NCBI GenBank assembly: GCA_045107045.1
Contig: JBGCFR010000045.1
Location: 1 to 64,000, forward strand
DNA length: 64,000 nucleotides
Direction: 5' to 3'
Origin: Putridiphycobacter sp045107045
Lineage (GTDB): Bacteria > Bacteroidota > Bacteroidia > Flavobacteriales_D > Crocinitomicaceae
In this document: piece after piece, positions 36,302 through 46,020 of the stretch
Layout of the letters: every line of letters starts with the position of its first letter
Numbering within the stretch: the first letter of the stretch is position 1
The notes under the pieces: generated by a model
What the model saw: the letters and a program-made list of their open reading frames with translations, nothing else
Told to the model about the DNA's origin: nothing
The model's database searches: none
Made by a program: the position numbers and the translations under genes

Positions 36302-37180
36302 ATGAAAAAAACAATTTTTGCATTTGCCGTGTTAGGCTTGATGGTAAGCTGTGGCTCACCAAAGAATGAGTTAGATTATGAACCAACAAAGTATGATTCA
36401 ATAGCCATAGCGTTTACTGATGAAAAAGGATGGGAAACCAATAGACTTGAAAGCGGTATTCATATTTATACCGAGAAAGAGGGAAGTGAAGAAAAACCAA
36501 AATTAACCGATTTCGTGACCATTCATTATAAAGGATATTTAATGGATGGAACTCTGTTTGATGGTACACAGAATGATCCAGCAACTTTCCAACTTGGAGG
36601 CTTGATTCCAGGATGGCAGCAAGGCATTCCTCAGTTTGGAAAAGGAGGAAAAGGTGTATTGGTTATTCCACCAAGCTTAGCCTACGGAGAAAAGGGTATT
36701 GGCCCAATTCCACCCAATTCCATGTTGTATTTTGAAATTGAATTAGTTGATTTTTCAGCTACCCCTCCTGAACCTGCGCCTAGAGCAGATTATTCACCTC
36801 AAATTGAAGCCTATGCAAAAGAAAAAGGTTGGGATGCAAAGCCTACAGGAAGTGGCCTGTATTTTGCTATTGAAAATGAAGGAGGTACTGAAAAACCTCA
36901 GGTTTCTCAAAATGTGACTATTTTCTATAAAGGCTATCTTTTGGATGGGACAGTATTTGATAGTACAAAAGATGGTAAACCGGCTAATTTTCCTCTGGGT
37001 AACTTAATACCTGGGTGGCAAGAGGGAATTCCTAAGTTTGGAAAAGGCGGAAAGGGTAAATTAATTATCCCACCTTATTTAGGTTATGGATCTAGAGATA
37101 GTGGACCAATTCCAGCCAATTCTGTTTTAGTATTCGATATTGAATTAGTTGATTTTGACGGTCCAATTATAGATCAGTAA
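36302..37180 (+). CDS. lipoprotein with two FKBP-type prolyl isomerase domains
   Basis: 292 residues. Lipobox at VSC (Cys 17). Two FKBP domains lie in tandem: about 62-155 (VTIHYKGYLMDGTLFDGT ... ELVDF) and 200-288 (VTIFYKGYLLDGTVFDST ... ELVDF). They are close copies, both with G-W-Q-x-G-I-P-x-F-G-K-G-G-K-G, from an internal duplication that includes the A-K-E-K-G-W-D/E linker. Peptidyl-prolyl isomerases of this kind help envelope proteins fold. It begins 9 nt after the regulator gene, so may belong to that operon. Confidence 0.93.
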   Translation: MKKTIFAFAVLGLMVSCGSPKNELDYEPTKYDSIAIAFTDEKGWETNRLESGIHIYTEKEGSEEKPKLTDFVTIHYKGYLMDGTLFDGTQNDPATFQLGGLIPGWQQGIPQFGKGGKGVLVIPPSLAYGEKGIGPIPPNSMLYFEIELVDFSATPPEPAPRADYSPQIEAYAKEKGWDAKPTGSGLYFAIENEGGTEKPQVSQNVTIFYKGYLLDGTVFDSTKDGKPANFPLGNLIPGWQEGIPKFGKGGKGKLIIPPYLGYGSRDSGPIPANSVLVFDIELVDFDGPIIDQ

Positions 37181-37215
37181 TTGACATACCGTTTTACGAT
37201 TTAAGAAATCCGTTT

Positions 37216-37410
37216 ATGAATATAGTGGCAATGGATGCAAGTTGTATTCCAGTTGAGATAGCTCATAAATATCATTTGGTAGCTGATGATTTTAAAAATC
37301 CTAGATGGTGGAAAATTGTGACTATGACCCATGTAGAAAAACATTTGATTGATAAATTTTTAATAGCTTTGCAACAAGCAAAAACAGTGTTTAATAAGTA
37401 CCCACTTTAA
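37216..37410 (+). pseudogene. remnant of a PLP-dependent decarboxylase C-terminus
   Basis: 64 codons from an ATG. The peptide (NIVAMDASCIPVEIAHKYHL, then NPRWWKIVTMTHVEKHLIDKF) looks like the C-terminal domain of group II PLP decarboxylases in Bacteroidota. The same frame is open upstream without a start (to a TGA at 37156) and reads DIPFYDLRNPF, which also fits that domain. No PLP-binding part is present. Most likely it is a truncated remnant; less likely it is a small independent protein. It lies between the FKBP gene and queD. Confidence 0.4.
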
Positions 37411-37421
37411 AAAATTATCTC

Positions 37422-37865
37422 ATGAACTTACGTGTCACCAAAATTTTTGATTTCGAAACTGCCCATGCCCTTTGGGGATATGACGGAAAATGTAAAAACA
37501 TTCATGGCCATTCTTATAAATTAACGGTGTCTATTTCAGGACCAGTAATAAATGATGAATCACACGTTAAAAATGGAATGATAATCGATTTTGGAGACTT
37601 AAAGACCGTTGTGAGATCAACAGTTGTTGAACCTTTTGACCATTGCTTATTGCTAAATGGTAATACTCCGCATAAAGATTATGCTAAAGTTGAAAACGGA
37701 TTTTCTAAAATCATGCTTTGCAATTATCAACCAACTGCAGAGAATATGTTAATAGATATGGTAGGAAGAATTTTACCTGAATTGCCAAGCCATATATCAC
37801 TAAAATACGCCCGTTTGCAAGAAACTGACAATAGCTTTGTGGAGTGGTTTGCTGAGGAAAACTAA
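37422..37865 (+). CDS. queD: 6-carboxy-5,6,7,8-tetrahydropterin synthase QueD
   Basis: 147 residues. QueD turns dihydroneopterin triphosphate into 6-carboxytetrahydropterin, an early step of queuosine synthesis. The zinc ligands H15, H28 and H30 and catalytic C24 are visible (AHALWGYDGKCKNIHGHSY), as are DFGDLK, the FDHCLLLN Asp-His pair and PTAENM. It is a stand-alone gene here; no other que genes are in the window. Its stop codon lies in the loop of a 7-bp hairpin (37856-37872, GGAAAAC-TAA-GTTTTCC), a possible weak end-of-gene structure. Confidence 0.93.
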   Translation: MNLRVTKIFDFETAHALWGYDGKCKNIHGHSYKLTVSISGPVINDESHVKNGMIIDFGDLKTVVRSTVVEPFDHCLLLNGNTPHKDYAKVENGFSKIMLCNYQPTAENMLIDMVGRILPELPSHISLKYARLQETDNSFVEWFAEEN

Positions 37866-38031
37866 GTTTTCCAGTTCTGTGTTTTTTTGGTTATTAGTTA
37901 TACATGTGGTTGATAAGTGTTTTTTAATTCATCCGAAATTGGATAATAAGGATAAGTGAAATTCCCATTCGGCTGTGCCTCTTAATTCTCTATTTTTAGC
38001 TTTTTGTCTCTCAATTCTCTCCTCTAAACCT

Positions 38032-38448
38032 TTAATCCTTCCGATTCAATTTATCTTTAATCTTATCAATTAATTTCACCTTGGCGCCTTCAATCACTTT
38101 ATCGTAACTATTGCCCAATTTGATGGTGTCATCATTAACGTAAGGTGTTTCACTGTCTCCAAGTGTTACTTTTATACAACGCTGCCCTTCTTTACTATAT
38201 GTGGCATTCTTAAATTTTGAATTATTGGGGATCTCCATTTCTACATTAAATTGTGATGAAATAATGACCTCACCATTATCCGTTAATCCAAAATCTGTTA
38301 CTTCTCCAATTGTCTTTTCATCTAACATTATAAAATCACCAACTTCAAGTCCTTTGGCATCCTTAGTTTTAAAGTGAATATTGGTAGTTTTGCTACATCC
38401 AAGTAATAGCATAACACCCATTATTGCCATAAATATTTTGCGAGTCAT
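38032..38448 (-). CDS. lipoprotein with an MlaD/MCE-like domain
   Basis: 138 residues. Lipobox LLGC (Cys 18). Residues 24-110 resemble one MCE/MlaD domain: KTKDAKGLEVGDFIMLDEKTIGEVTDF matches the G-L-x-x-G-x-x-V-x-x-x-G-x-x-I-G-x-V pattern. MlaD-type proteins form hexamers in lipid transport between membranes. This one is lipidated and lacks the usual N-terminal helix, and no ABC partner genes are adjacent, so the role is uncertain. It is divergent, 63 bp from the helicase gene. Confidence 0.7.
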   Translation of the reverse strand: MTRKIFMAIMGVMLLLGCSKTTNIHFKTKDAKGLEVGDFIMLDEKTIGEVTDFGLTDNGEVIISSQFNVEMEIPNNSKFKNATYSKEGQRCIKVTLGDSETPYVNDDTIKLGNSYDKVIEGAKVKLIDKIKDKLNRKD

Positions 38449-38511
38449 AATGTTTAATTTAAATCAAAAATAGAGATAATTTCAATACCTTAGATTTTAT
38501 TTGAATTTCTT

Positions 38512-41500
38512 ATGTTAACTCAAGTGCAACCCTTAAAAATTTACAATGCTTCAGCTGGTAGTGGTAAAACATATACACTAGTAAAAGAGTATTTGAAAAT
38601 TGTGCTGCATACTGAAGATCCAATGAAGTTTCGCTCCGTTTTGGCCATGACTTTTACCAATAAAGCCGCCAATGAAATGAAGGAGCGAATTATTGAAACA
38701 TTAATGGATTTGGCAAGGGCGCCACATTTCAAAACCGAAACTCAAACTAATATTTTGGCCGATAAAGCCAAGGAGTTAAAAATGGTACCAAAGCTAGTTG
38801 AGTCTAGAGCAAAAGCTGTACTAAATAAAATCTTGCATAATTATAGCAGTTTTTCAGTAATGACTCTGGATAAATTCACACATAAAGTAGTGCGGACATT
38901 TGCAAAAGATTTAGGCATTTCAGTCGATTTTAATATTGAAATGGATATTGAAGGATTCCGAAAAAACATTACTGATTTATTAATGGATCAAATTGGGCGG
39001 AACGAAAAATTAACCCGTTTAATGAAGCGCTATGCTAATGAAAATTTGGACGAGGAAAAAACATGGAACATCAGCAAAGACATTTTCAGTTTTACCCAAT
39101 TATTGTTTAAGGAAGATGCCATTGATGCTATTAAATTATTGGAAGATTTAAAAGATGAGGATTTCATTACCATTGCCGATAATTTAAAAAAGGACAATGC
39201 CAAAATTATTTCTAAATTAGATAATATCATTGCAGAAGCTGTTAGTTTAATTGAGTCGAAGAATTTAACAACGGATGACTTTGCGAGCAAAGGGTCGAGT
39301 GTTTTGGCTTATTTAAAAAGACAACCCACTAAAAAAGGATACGAATTACCAAGTGCAACCCTTCAAAAATATCATGCTGAAGACGCCTGGTCACATAAAT
39401 CCAGTCCAAACAAAGCAACTGTAGATTCTATTGCAGATTTAATTAGCCAGTACTTTAATCAAGTGTTTCTGATTATTCAAAACGATTTGCCGCAATATAA
39501 ATTGAATAAAAGCATTTTACAAAACATCAATAACCTCGCCTTATTAAAGTATTTATTGGAGCTAATTGATAAGGTAAAAGAAGAAGAAAACATATTGTTG
39601 ATTTCTGATTTTTATAAAGAAATTGCGGAGATCATTACCAAAGAAAGAGTCCCTTTTATCTATGAAAGGTTAGGGGTGCGGTATCAGCATTTTTTGCTAG
39701 ATGAATTTCAAGATACGAGTGAACTGCAATGGATTAATTTAATTCCATTAGTGCATAATTCTTTGGCACAACAGCATAAAAATTTAATTGTAGGTGATGG
39801 CAAGCAGGCTATTTACCGTTGGCGAAATGGAGAGGTAGAACAATTTACGAAATTACCAGGCCAAATTCATAATCCAGGGAATATCCCCTCATTGGAAGAT
39901 GCAGAGCATATTTTTAAAGAGATGGGTGAAAAAATTACGCTAGAGCATAATTACCGTTCGGCTCCCGAAATTGTAAATTTCAATAATTACTACTTTGGTG
40001 AATTGGCTCAACAATTAGATGAGTCACTTAATTATATATACAACAACCATCAACAAATTCCAACTAAAACATTTAGTGGTTATGTGGAGGCTTTATTGAA
40101 TAAAAAATTGGAGGATGAAGATCAAATTGAATTTGTATTGGAGTCAGTTAAAAAATCAATTGCAGCAGGCTTTCAATTAAAAGATATTTGTGTGATTGTA
40201 CGAGTGAATAGTGCTGGAGCAAAAGTGGCAAGCGCATTAACTGAAGCCAATTATGCCGTTATTTCGCCTGATAGTTTATTTGTGAGTAAAGATAAAACGG
40301 TTCAGTTTTTGTATTTTTTAATGCAAGGTTTAAGTAATGAGAATGACAAGAATGCTAAAATTAAAGCCATTGAGCATTATGCCGTTTTATTAGGTAAACA
40401 ACCAGCTGATTTAATCATTTCTCATCAAGAAGAGATTGCTGGCCAAACTCTTCATGCTTATTTTAAAGCCAAAGACATTGAATTAAAAGAAGCCGCTTCC
40501 TTTCATAATTTATACGACTATGTTGAATACTTACTAGAAGCGTTTGACTTTGATGCGACTGAAAATCCTTATTTACAGTTTTACTTAGAATCTGTGCACC
40601 AGTTCGAAACCAGTAAATCAACCAATATTCGTGATTTTTTAAATTGGTTTAATGATAAAGGCCGAAAAAAATCAATAATCAGCCCTGAAGGAGCGAATGC
40701 CATTAAAATAATGACCATCCACAAATCAAAAGGCTTACAGTTTCCGGTAGTAATTTGCCCATTTTTTAATTGGAAGTTAGATGTGTCGAGAGAAATAGCA
40801 TGGATCAAACAAAGCGACCAACCTTTGCCTGCTTATTTTATTAAAATGAAAAAGGATTTGGTAGACTCTCCGTTAGAACCTATCTTTTTAAAAGAGCAAG
40901 CCAAGTATAATCTAGATAATTTTAATCTACTCTATGTGGCATTCACAAGACCAGAAGTCGCCTTGTTCATTTCTGGTCATACAGATTCAGGTTTAGCCAA
41001 AACATTTATTGAGCCCATTTTCAAAAGTGCTTCAGTGATGCAAAATCCTGATGAGGGTGTTTATTGTCAAGGAAATTTAGAATTGCCAATAACAAGTAAA
41101 AAAAAGGAAGAAGACAATAGTATCAAAATTCAGTTTTTAAAACAGAAAATGAACAAACCGGAGCTGAGTTATAAAAGTGCTTTGGATTGGGATATTGAAG
41201 AATTAGATCAAAAAAGACATTTCGGAACGTTGGTACATGATGTATTGTCGAAAATTGAAAGTCACGCTGAATTAGCTGAAACAGTCCATAAAATGCAATT
41301 AAAAAATGGCTGGTCAACCACTGAAAAAGAGGACGTGCTAAAATACATTGATGCCCTTTTTAAAAATGAACGATTTGCCAATTACTTTATAACAGAAAGC
41401 TTTAACGAAAAGGAAATAATAAATGACAAAGGCCTAAAACTAATTCCAGATAAACTCATCAAAACAAGCATTGGTTTTAAAGTCATTGATTTTAAAACAG

Positions 41501-41628
41501 GACAAGTGTCACCAAGTCACCAAAAACAAGTTGAATCCTATATTAAAGTGTTAAAAGACATGGGCTATTCAGATGTTAGCGGAGAGCTGTGTTATACGGA
41601 AGAGTTAGAATTTGTGGAGGTGGGTTAA
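38512..41628 (+). CDS. AddA-like UvrD-family helicase-nuclease
   Basis: 1038 residues. Superfamily I helicase with Walker A ASAGSGKTYTL (13-23), TFTNKAANEM, Walker B DEFQDTSELQW (near 397), VGDGKQAIYRWR, and motif VI LYVAFTRP (near 810). The C-terminal ~130 residues are a RecB/AddA-type nuclease domain: FGTLVHDVLSKIE, then VIDFKTG with the D-x-K core, and QVESY. It should act in repair of double-strand breaks with an AddB partner, which is not in the window. Length is usual for the Bacteroidota form. Confidence 0.92.
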   Translation: MLTQVQPLKIYNASAGSGKTYTLVKEYLKIVLHTEDPMKFRSVLAMTFTNKAANEMKERIIETLMDLARAPHFKTETQTNILADKAKELKMVPKLVESRAKAVLNKILHNYSSFSVMTLDKFTHKVVRTFAKDLGISVDFNIEMDIEGFRKNITDLLMDQIGRNEKLTRLMKRYANENLDEEKTWNISKDIFSFTQLLFKEDAIDAIKLLEDLKDEDFITIADNLKKDNAKIISKLDNIIAEAVSLIESKNLTTDDFASKGSSVLAYLKRQPTKKGYELPSATLQKYHAEDAWSHKSSPNKATVDSIADLISQYFNQVFLIIQNDLPQYKLNKSILQNINNLALLKYLLELIDKVKEEENILLISDFYKEIAEIITKERVPFIYERLGVRYQHFLLDEFQDTSELQWINLIPLVHNSLAQQHKNLIVGDGKQAIYRWRNGEVEQFTKLPGQIHNPGNIPSLEDAEHIFKEMGEKITLEHNYRSAPEIVNFNNYYFGELAQQLDESLNYIYNNHQQIPTKTFSGYVEALLNKKLEDEDQIEFVLESVKKSIAAGFQLKDICVIVRVNSAGAKVASALTEANYAVISPDSLFVSKDKTVQFLYFLMQGLSNENDKNAKIKAIEHYAVLLGKQPADLIISHQEEIAGQTLHAYFKAKDIELKEAASFHNLYDYVEYLLEAFDFDATENPYLQFYLESVHQFETSKSTNIRDFLNWFNDKGRKKSIISPEGANAIKIMTIHKSKGLQFPVVICPFFNWKLDVSREIAWIKQSDQPLPAYFIKMKKDLVDSPLEPIFLKEQAKYNLDNFNLLYVAFTRPEVALFISGHTDSGLAKTFIEPIFKSASVMQNPDEGVYCQGNLELPITSKKKEEDNSIKIQFLKQKMNKPELSYKSALDWDIEELDQKRHFGTLVHDVLSKIESHAELAETVHKMQLKNGWSTTEKEDVLKYIDALFKNERFANYFITESFNEKEIINDKGLKLIPDKLIKTSIGFKVIDFKTGQVSPSHQKQVESYIKVLKDMGYSDVSGELCYTEELEFVEVG

Positions 41629-42054
41629 GTATAGATTCTAGGCGCTAGAACCAAGAGCCAAGACTTTTCTGCTAAGAAATCATTTTGAATTTTCTTTTAT
41701 TTCATTCTGCTTACACCTCACACAAATAATTGTTTTGCTAACCTGCACTGAATCCCCTTGATTGTTGTAGGGATGCAACAACATTAAAAATAAGTTTGAA
41801 AAGAATTAATGACATTCCAAATTATGTCTTCTGCTGAAAAAATTGCCCCTATTATGTCCTTCAAAAAAATAATATCCCTTTTGCAAGTTTTATCATATCT
41901 AGTTGAACTATAGCTTTTAGCAAAAAAATGAGTGTTTTCAGTATCTGAGCTCCTGTTTTTCGTATTTATCTGAAAAATAATATGTTAAAAAATTAGGGTT
42001 TATTCTATAAAATTTTAACCTTAGAGACAGTATTAATCAATAAATGAATCCGTT
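41629..42054. other. 426-bp gap without a gene
   Basis: No open frame of note. It begins with a short repeat-like sequence (41632-41675, TAGATTCTAGGCGCTAGAAC then AAGAGCCAAGAC) that has a relative at 51163-51200. A small hairpin of TTGTTG with CAACAA lies at 41763-41780. The promoter of the downstream array should be in this gap, but no exact TAnnTTTG with a -33 TTG was found. Confidence 0.5.
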
Positions 42055-42936
42055 ATGAAGAAATTATCACTATTTATAGGCTTTTTAGGAGCTTTTTCCA
42101 TAGGTATGGCTCAAAATTATTTACCTCATACAGGCGCTGTTCTAGGGGGGCCAGTTGTATTTGGTTTGGCAGCACCTGTTTCAAACTCGTTAAATTTCCA
42201 AATTCATGGGGTTGATGATTATTGCTTTGATCTTATAGGTGAACCTGAATTGCCCTTTGGTCCAGAGTCTGAATTAGCATGTGCTGGCTTGTCTTCTCTT
42301 TTTACAATGACCAATCCTGTTACCGGTACTAATACTACTGATGGAATGCTTTTTAGGATGAGTGCTTTAAATTTTGTGATGCAGAACCAAGAAGGTAAGA
42401 ATATTGACATTAAATCTGGAGGGTCTAAGCTGCGCTTGGATGGTGCTGGTAAAAATGCATGGTTTGGTAGCCCATCCACCTCATTGGCAGGTACACATGT
42501 AGCAGCAGTCAATGTATTTCCGAACTACAATGCAAACGGAATGTTGATTAAAACTTTAGGTTCTAGCGCTGTAGGTTTGACAGTTAAAGGTGGTTCCGAC
42601 GATAATATTGCAATTCAAGTGGTTAAAGGTACTACCGGTGCCACGAATTTTGTAGTTCAGGGAAGCGGTTTTGTATTTGCTAGAAAATACACTACTACTT
42701 TAGCAAGTATCCCTGATTACGTTTTTAAACCAGATTATGACTTAATGCCATTATCTGATTTAAGAAATTACATTACCAAAAACCAACACTTACCAAATAT
42801 TCCTTCAGCGAAAGAATACGAAGAAACAGGTGTTGATTTGGGTGAGTTAAATCGTTTGCTATTAGAAAAAGTAGAGGAATTGACTTTGTATACTTTGCAG
42901 TTAGAAGAAAGAATGAAAAAGCTAGAGGAGAAGTAG
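42055..42936 (+). CDS. secreted tail-fibre-like protein with C-terminal coiled coil
   Basis: 293 residues, signal peptide to MAQ (20). The middle carries repeats like those in Bacteroidota tail-fibre-like proteins (NFVMQNQEGKNIDIKSGG, AWFGSP...GTHVAAVNVFPNY). The C-terminus has the signature DYVFKPDYDLMPLSDLRNYI, HLPNIPSAKEYEETGVDLGELN, then a coiled coil (about 265-293). In this group the terminal region promotes trimer formation, as in S74-like chaperone domains; the cleavage residues cannot be confirmed. There is no phage context, so it is likely a surface appendage. It lies 55 nt ahead of the T9SS/lipoprotein array. Confidence 0.75.
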   Translation: MKKLSLFIGFLGAFSIGMAQNYLPHTGAVLGGPVVFGLAAPVSNSLNFQIHGVDDYCFDLIGEPELPFGPESELACAGLSSLFTMTNPVTGTNTTDGMLFRMSALNFVMQNQEGKNIDIKSGGSKLRLDGAGKNAWFGSPSTSLAGTHVAAVNVFPNYNANGMLIKTLGSSAVGLTVKGGSDDNIAIQVVKGTTGATNFVVQGSGFVFARKYTTTLASIPDYVFKPDYDLMPLSDLRNYITKNQHLPNIPSAKEYEETGVDLGELNRLLLEKVEELTLYTLQLEERMKKLEEK

Positions 42937-42991
42937 CTCAACTAATATTGTTTTTTATTAAACCCTATTTTTTATACTAAATCATTTTTTA

Positions 42992-45900
42992 ATGAAAAAA
43001 ATTACCGTTCTAATATTATTATTTAGCGCCAACTTGTTGAATGCACAAACCGATTGCAAGAACCAGGTGAGTACTAGCCCTCTTAATCCAACAAATAATA
43101 GTTTACCTGCTGTCAATGGAAATTACTATTTAAATGATTTTGATTGGCTAGAACAAAATGCAGGGGTATATTCACCATATACAATGACAAATATTGTTGA
43201 TGCATTTAACTTGCCCTATAGCCTGATTAATAATATAATGTATACAAACACTTCTAATAATTATTACGACTATTTATTAGATTCCCCAATACCTTCAAAA
43301 GAAAATGGATGGGAGTTGCTGCTAGTTAATTTAGGGCGTTATGCTGATAATGATAACAATTATCCGCAAACTGGATTAGAATCAGTACCATATATTGCAC
43401 TATATAATAAGTATACAAGCGTAATTCGGGTATTTTTTAGAATATCAGAAGCAGGAACATCTTCGGGTGATGCTGTAGAAGTCAGCCTTAGTTTTGCGGA
43501 TAATATAAATATTTCAGGGCAGTTAAGATATTACAATGGAATAGATCAGGCGTTAAATGAACCTACAAGTGTAACAAAAACAAGTACAGTTTCATCACTG
43601 CCAAATTTATCATTTTATTGGGCATCAGCTGATTTTGTAATGGCTTATGATCCTTGCGTTTGTAAAAATCCATCAAAGTTGAGAATTGAATTTGGCAAAG
43701 TTTTTACAAGTGATAAGAGTCTAAATGACTATAACAGCTCTTATAATAGCTTACTTTATGATATAAATACATTTGGTTATTATACAAGTTTGCTTAATAA
43801 GAATTATATAGAGGGACATGATTATACAGATAATAGCAGTGAGGGAGGCCTGGTTCATGAGCATCAGTTAAGTAATTTGTTAGGGTTAGCTGAGCAAAGT
43901 GCCGAATCAGATGAAGAAAATATTCTTTTTTATACAAGAATGGCAGCAGTTGAAATAGAAAATAATGGTCAGTTAAGCGCTAATTTTTGGGCACCTTATT
44001 TAAACAACCCAAATCATTTAAACGTATTGACTGCAATAGGTGTAACTACTAGTAGTTTTGGGCAAAACAATGTTGATACAGAATTATTGTTTAACAAATG
44101 TAAAAAGGTTTTAGTAAAAAAAAGGACAAAACTTTTAATTACAAATAATTTTGATGAAAATTCATTAGATGAGGCGCCAAGTGCTTCAATAATTTCTACT
44201 CCGGAAATGTCTTTTTCAGGCTCTGTTTATTCTGGTAGTAACCCTCCAATTGAATTCTATACACCCGGAACTTATGGGTCTTCAGGTACTGTTATTCCCA
44301 GTAATGATGAACCTATAACCGAATATCCAATATATAATGAAGTTTTGGGAGTATTTGCCCTCCTAAGGGAACCCCGTGTTCAAATATCAAAAACCTATAT
44401 TGAAGTTGAAGATAATGATGACGATTTTGATTATTTGGGTCTTGCGCAACGAGATTATTGGGGTATTAATCAAGGAAAAGTAGCGTTAAAGGCTCATACT
44501 ACATGGACTACTAAATACCAAATTAATTTACTTGAAAATCTAAAATATGCTTTTAATGATGTTCTACAAATAAAAGAATATAGCATAAATGCAGCTTTTG
44601 AGGTAAAATTAAATCCTGAATCTTTTGATAATTCTGGCTCACTGGGCATCTTGCAACAAAGATATATTTATGGATGGGAAGATCCTGATTACTTTGCAAA
44701 TATGAAGCATGATTGGACTGGCTTTAACGATTATATTTCTATTGCTTCTGGTGGCTATTATTTTAGAAACTTTTGGGATGAGTACCCATTAGTGAACCCG
44801 TCGGGACTAACTTCGGTTCTGCATGAAAACCAATCCATAAATGGAATCTTCCCCTATAATACGGATGTGTTTTATAGCCCTTTTGTACCGGTGGACGCTC
44901 TTAAATCAATGGTTTGTGGTTTGGGTATTAAAAATGAGGTGTTAACTACTGCGTTAACATATATGGATCAAGATCAGGTATCAGAGTTTTATTTTGATAG
45001 CGGTATTTTTGGTACATATGGTGATGAAATATTTGCTTACAATCAATTTAATACCCCTAATGGAGTAGATGTAACTCAACAGCCATATGAGGATTGGATT
45101 CAACCTGGAATAATCGAAAGTTGGGATAAGAGGCTATATCACTATGATTGGCCTTATCAATTTGCTTCAAATACTAATTATCCGCCAACTATTGATCCTG
45201 GGCAGGCGGGAGTTAAATACAATTTTGAAATTACACTAAAATTAATTGTTGATATTGAATTTAATGAACTGAACGAAAATGGAAATCCGCATAAAACGAC
45301 ATTACTTTTGTCTTATCCTATCAATTCGCAAGATATTATTTGGCAAACACAAGATATAGATCCTAATTTAGATGGAATGCCAGAGGATTTGATAATAAAT
45401 AATGAGATTTTTAATGGCCAACAAGTAGATGGCTGTAATTTAGATAATAATAAGTATACTTGTAGAGCTTGGAATAATATGTATGTAAGTAACACTTCCA
45501 TGCTAAACGGTTATGAGGTTGAAATGACAGCAGGTACTGCAATTCATGTTGATCCAACAACTACATTTTCTCCAGAATCTGTTTTGAAAATAGAATCTTG
45601 CCTAAACGACTTTAGCTCACCTTCTCCTGTGGCTTCTATTAATTATGTTCGAAATTTTTGTGATGCAAATAGCAATCAAACGAATGCCTATGAAGCTAAT
45701 AGTACAAGATTCTCTCTTTCTGATAGTTCAAAATCTACTCAAAATCCTATTGTAAATGAGGTTGAATCGGATCCAGTTATCACTATTTTTCCTAATCCAA
45801 CAAGTGGTTTAATAAATATTAGAATTGATTCGAAATACGACGAAATTCCGAAAAAAATTGTACTTTCTGATGTAACTGGAAAACTAGTATTAAATGAAAT

Positions 45901-46018
45901 AACCAAATTAGTAAATAATGCATATTTAGCAGATTTATCAAGTTTAAGACCTGGTATTTATTTCATGACATTTTATTTTTCTGAAAGCAAAGCTGTTAAA
46001 CGAGTTGTAGTGAATTAA
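42992..46018 (+). CDS. T9SS-exported protein A1 of a paralogous array
   Basis: 1008 residues, signal peptide to NAQ (19). The N-terminal ~230 residues share blocks with the gene at 47606: NGWELLLVNLGRYADN, YIALYNKYTSVIRVFFR and DPCVCKNPSKLRIEF, with a Cys-x-Cys pair. A central YTPGTYGSSGT and YPIYNEVLGVFAL block follows, then LKLIVDIEFNELN and a beta-helical AGTAIHVDPTTTFSPESVL unit. The end (IFPNPTSGLINI ... GIYFMTFYF...KRVVVN) is a type A T9SS sorting domain. No enzymatic motif is recognised. The next gene begins 2 nt after its stop. Function is unknown; a surface scaffold or adhesin is my guess. Confidence 0.8.
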   Translation: MKKITVLILLFSANLLNAQTDCKNQVSTSPLNPTNNSLPAVNGNYYLNDFDWLEQNAGVYSPYTMTNIVDAFNLPYSLINNIMYTNTSNNYYDYLLDSPIPSKENGWELLLVNLGRYADNDNNYPQTGLESVPYIALYNKYTSVIRVFFRISEAGTSSGDAVEVSLSFADNINISGQLRYYNGIDQALNEPTSVTKTSTVSSLPNLSFYWASADFVMAYDPCVCKNPSKLRIEFGKVFTSDKSLNDYNSSYNSLLYDINTFGYYTSLLNKNYIEGHDYTDNSSEGGLVHEHQLSNLLGLAEQSAESDEENILFYTRMAAVEIENNGQLSANFWAPYLNNPNHLNVLTAIGVTTSSFGQNNVDTELLFNKCKKVLVKKRTKLLITNNFDENSLDEAPSASIISTPEMSFSGSVYSGSNPPIEFYTPGTYGSSGTVIPSNDEPITEYPIYNEVLGVFALLREPRVQISKTYIEVEDNDDDFDYLGLAQRDYWGINQGKVALKAHTTWTTKYQINLLENLKYAFNDVLQIKEYSINAAFEVKLNPESFDNSGSLGILQQRYIYGWEDPDYFANMKHDWTGFNDYISIASGGYYFRNFWDEYPLVNPSGLTSVLHENQSINGIFPYNTDVFYSPFVPVDALKSMVCGLGIKNEVLTTALTYMDQDQVSEFYFDSGIFGTYGDEIFAYNQFNTPNGVDVTQQPYEDWIQPGIIESWDKRLYHYDWPYQFASNTNYPPTIDPGQAGVKYNFEITLKLIVDIEFNELNENGNPHKTTLLLSYPINSQDIIWQTQDIDPNLDGMPEDLIINNEIFNGQQVDGCNLDNNKYTCRAWNNMYVSNTSMLNGYEVEMTAGTAIHVDPTTTFSPESVLKIESCLNDFSSPSPVASINYVRNFCDANSNQTNAYEANSTRFSLSDSSKSTQNPIVNEVESDPVITIFPNPTSGLINIRIDSKYDEIPKKIVLSDVTGKLVLNEITKLVNNAYLADLSSLRPGIYFMTFYFSESKAVKRVVVN

Positions 46019-46020
46019 GA

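Noticed and set aside
37216..37410. Toxin-antitoxin or other small stand-alone protein
   Set aside because: The sequence resembles a decarboxylase end, and homology-like sequence continues before the ATG.
42055..42936. Prophage, because of a tail-fibre-like protein
   Set aside because: No other phage genes are near, it has a signal peptide, and such proteins are common as chromosomal surface proteins in Bacteroidota.
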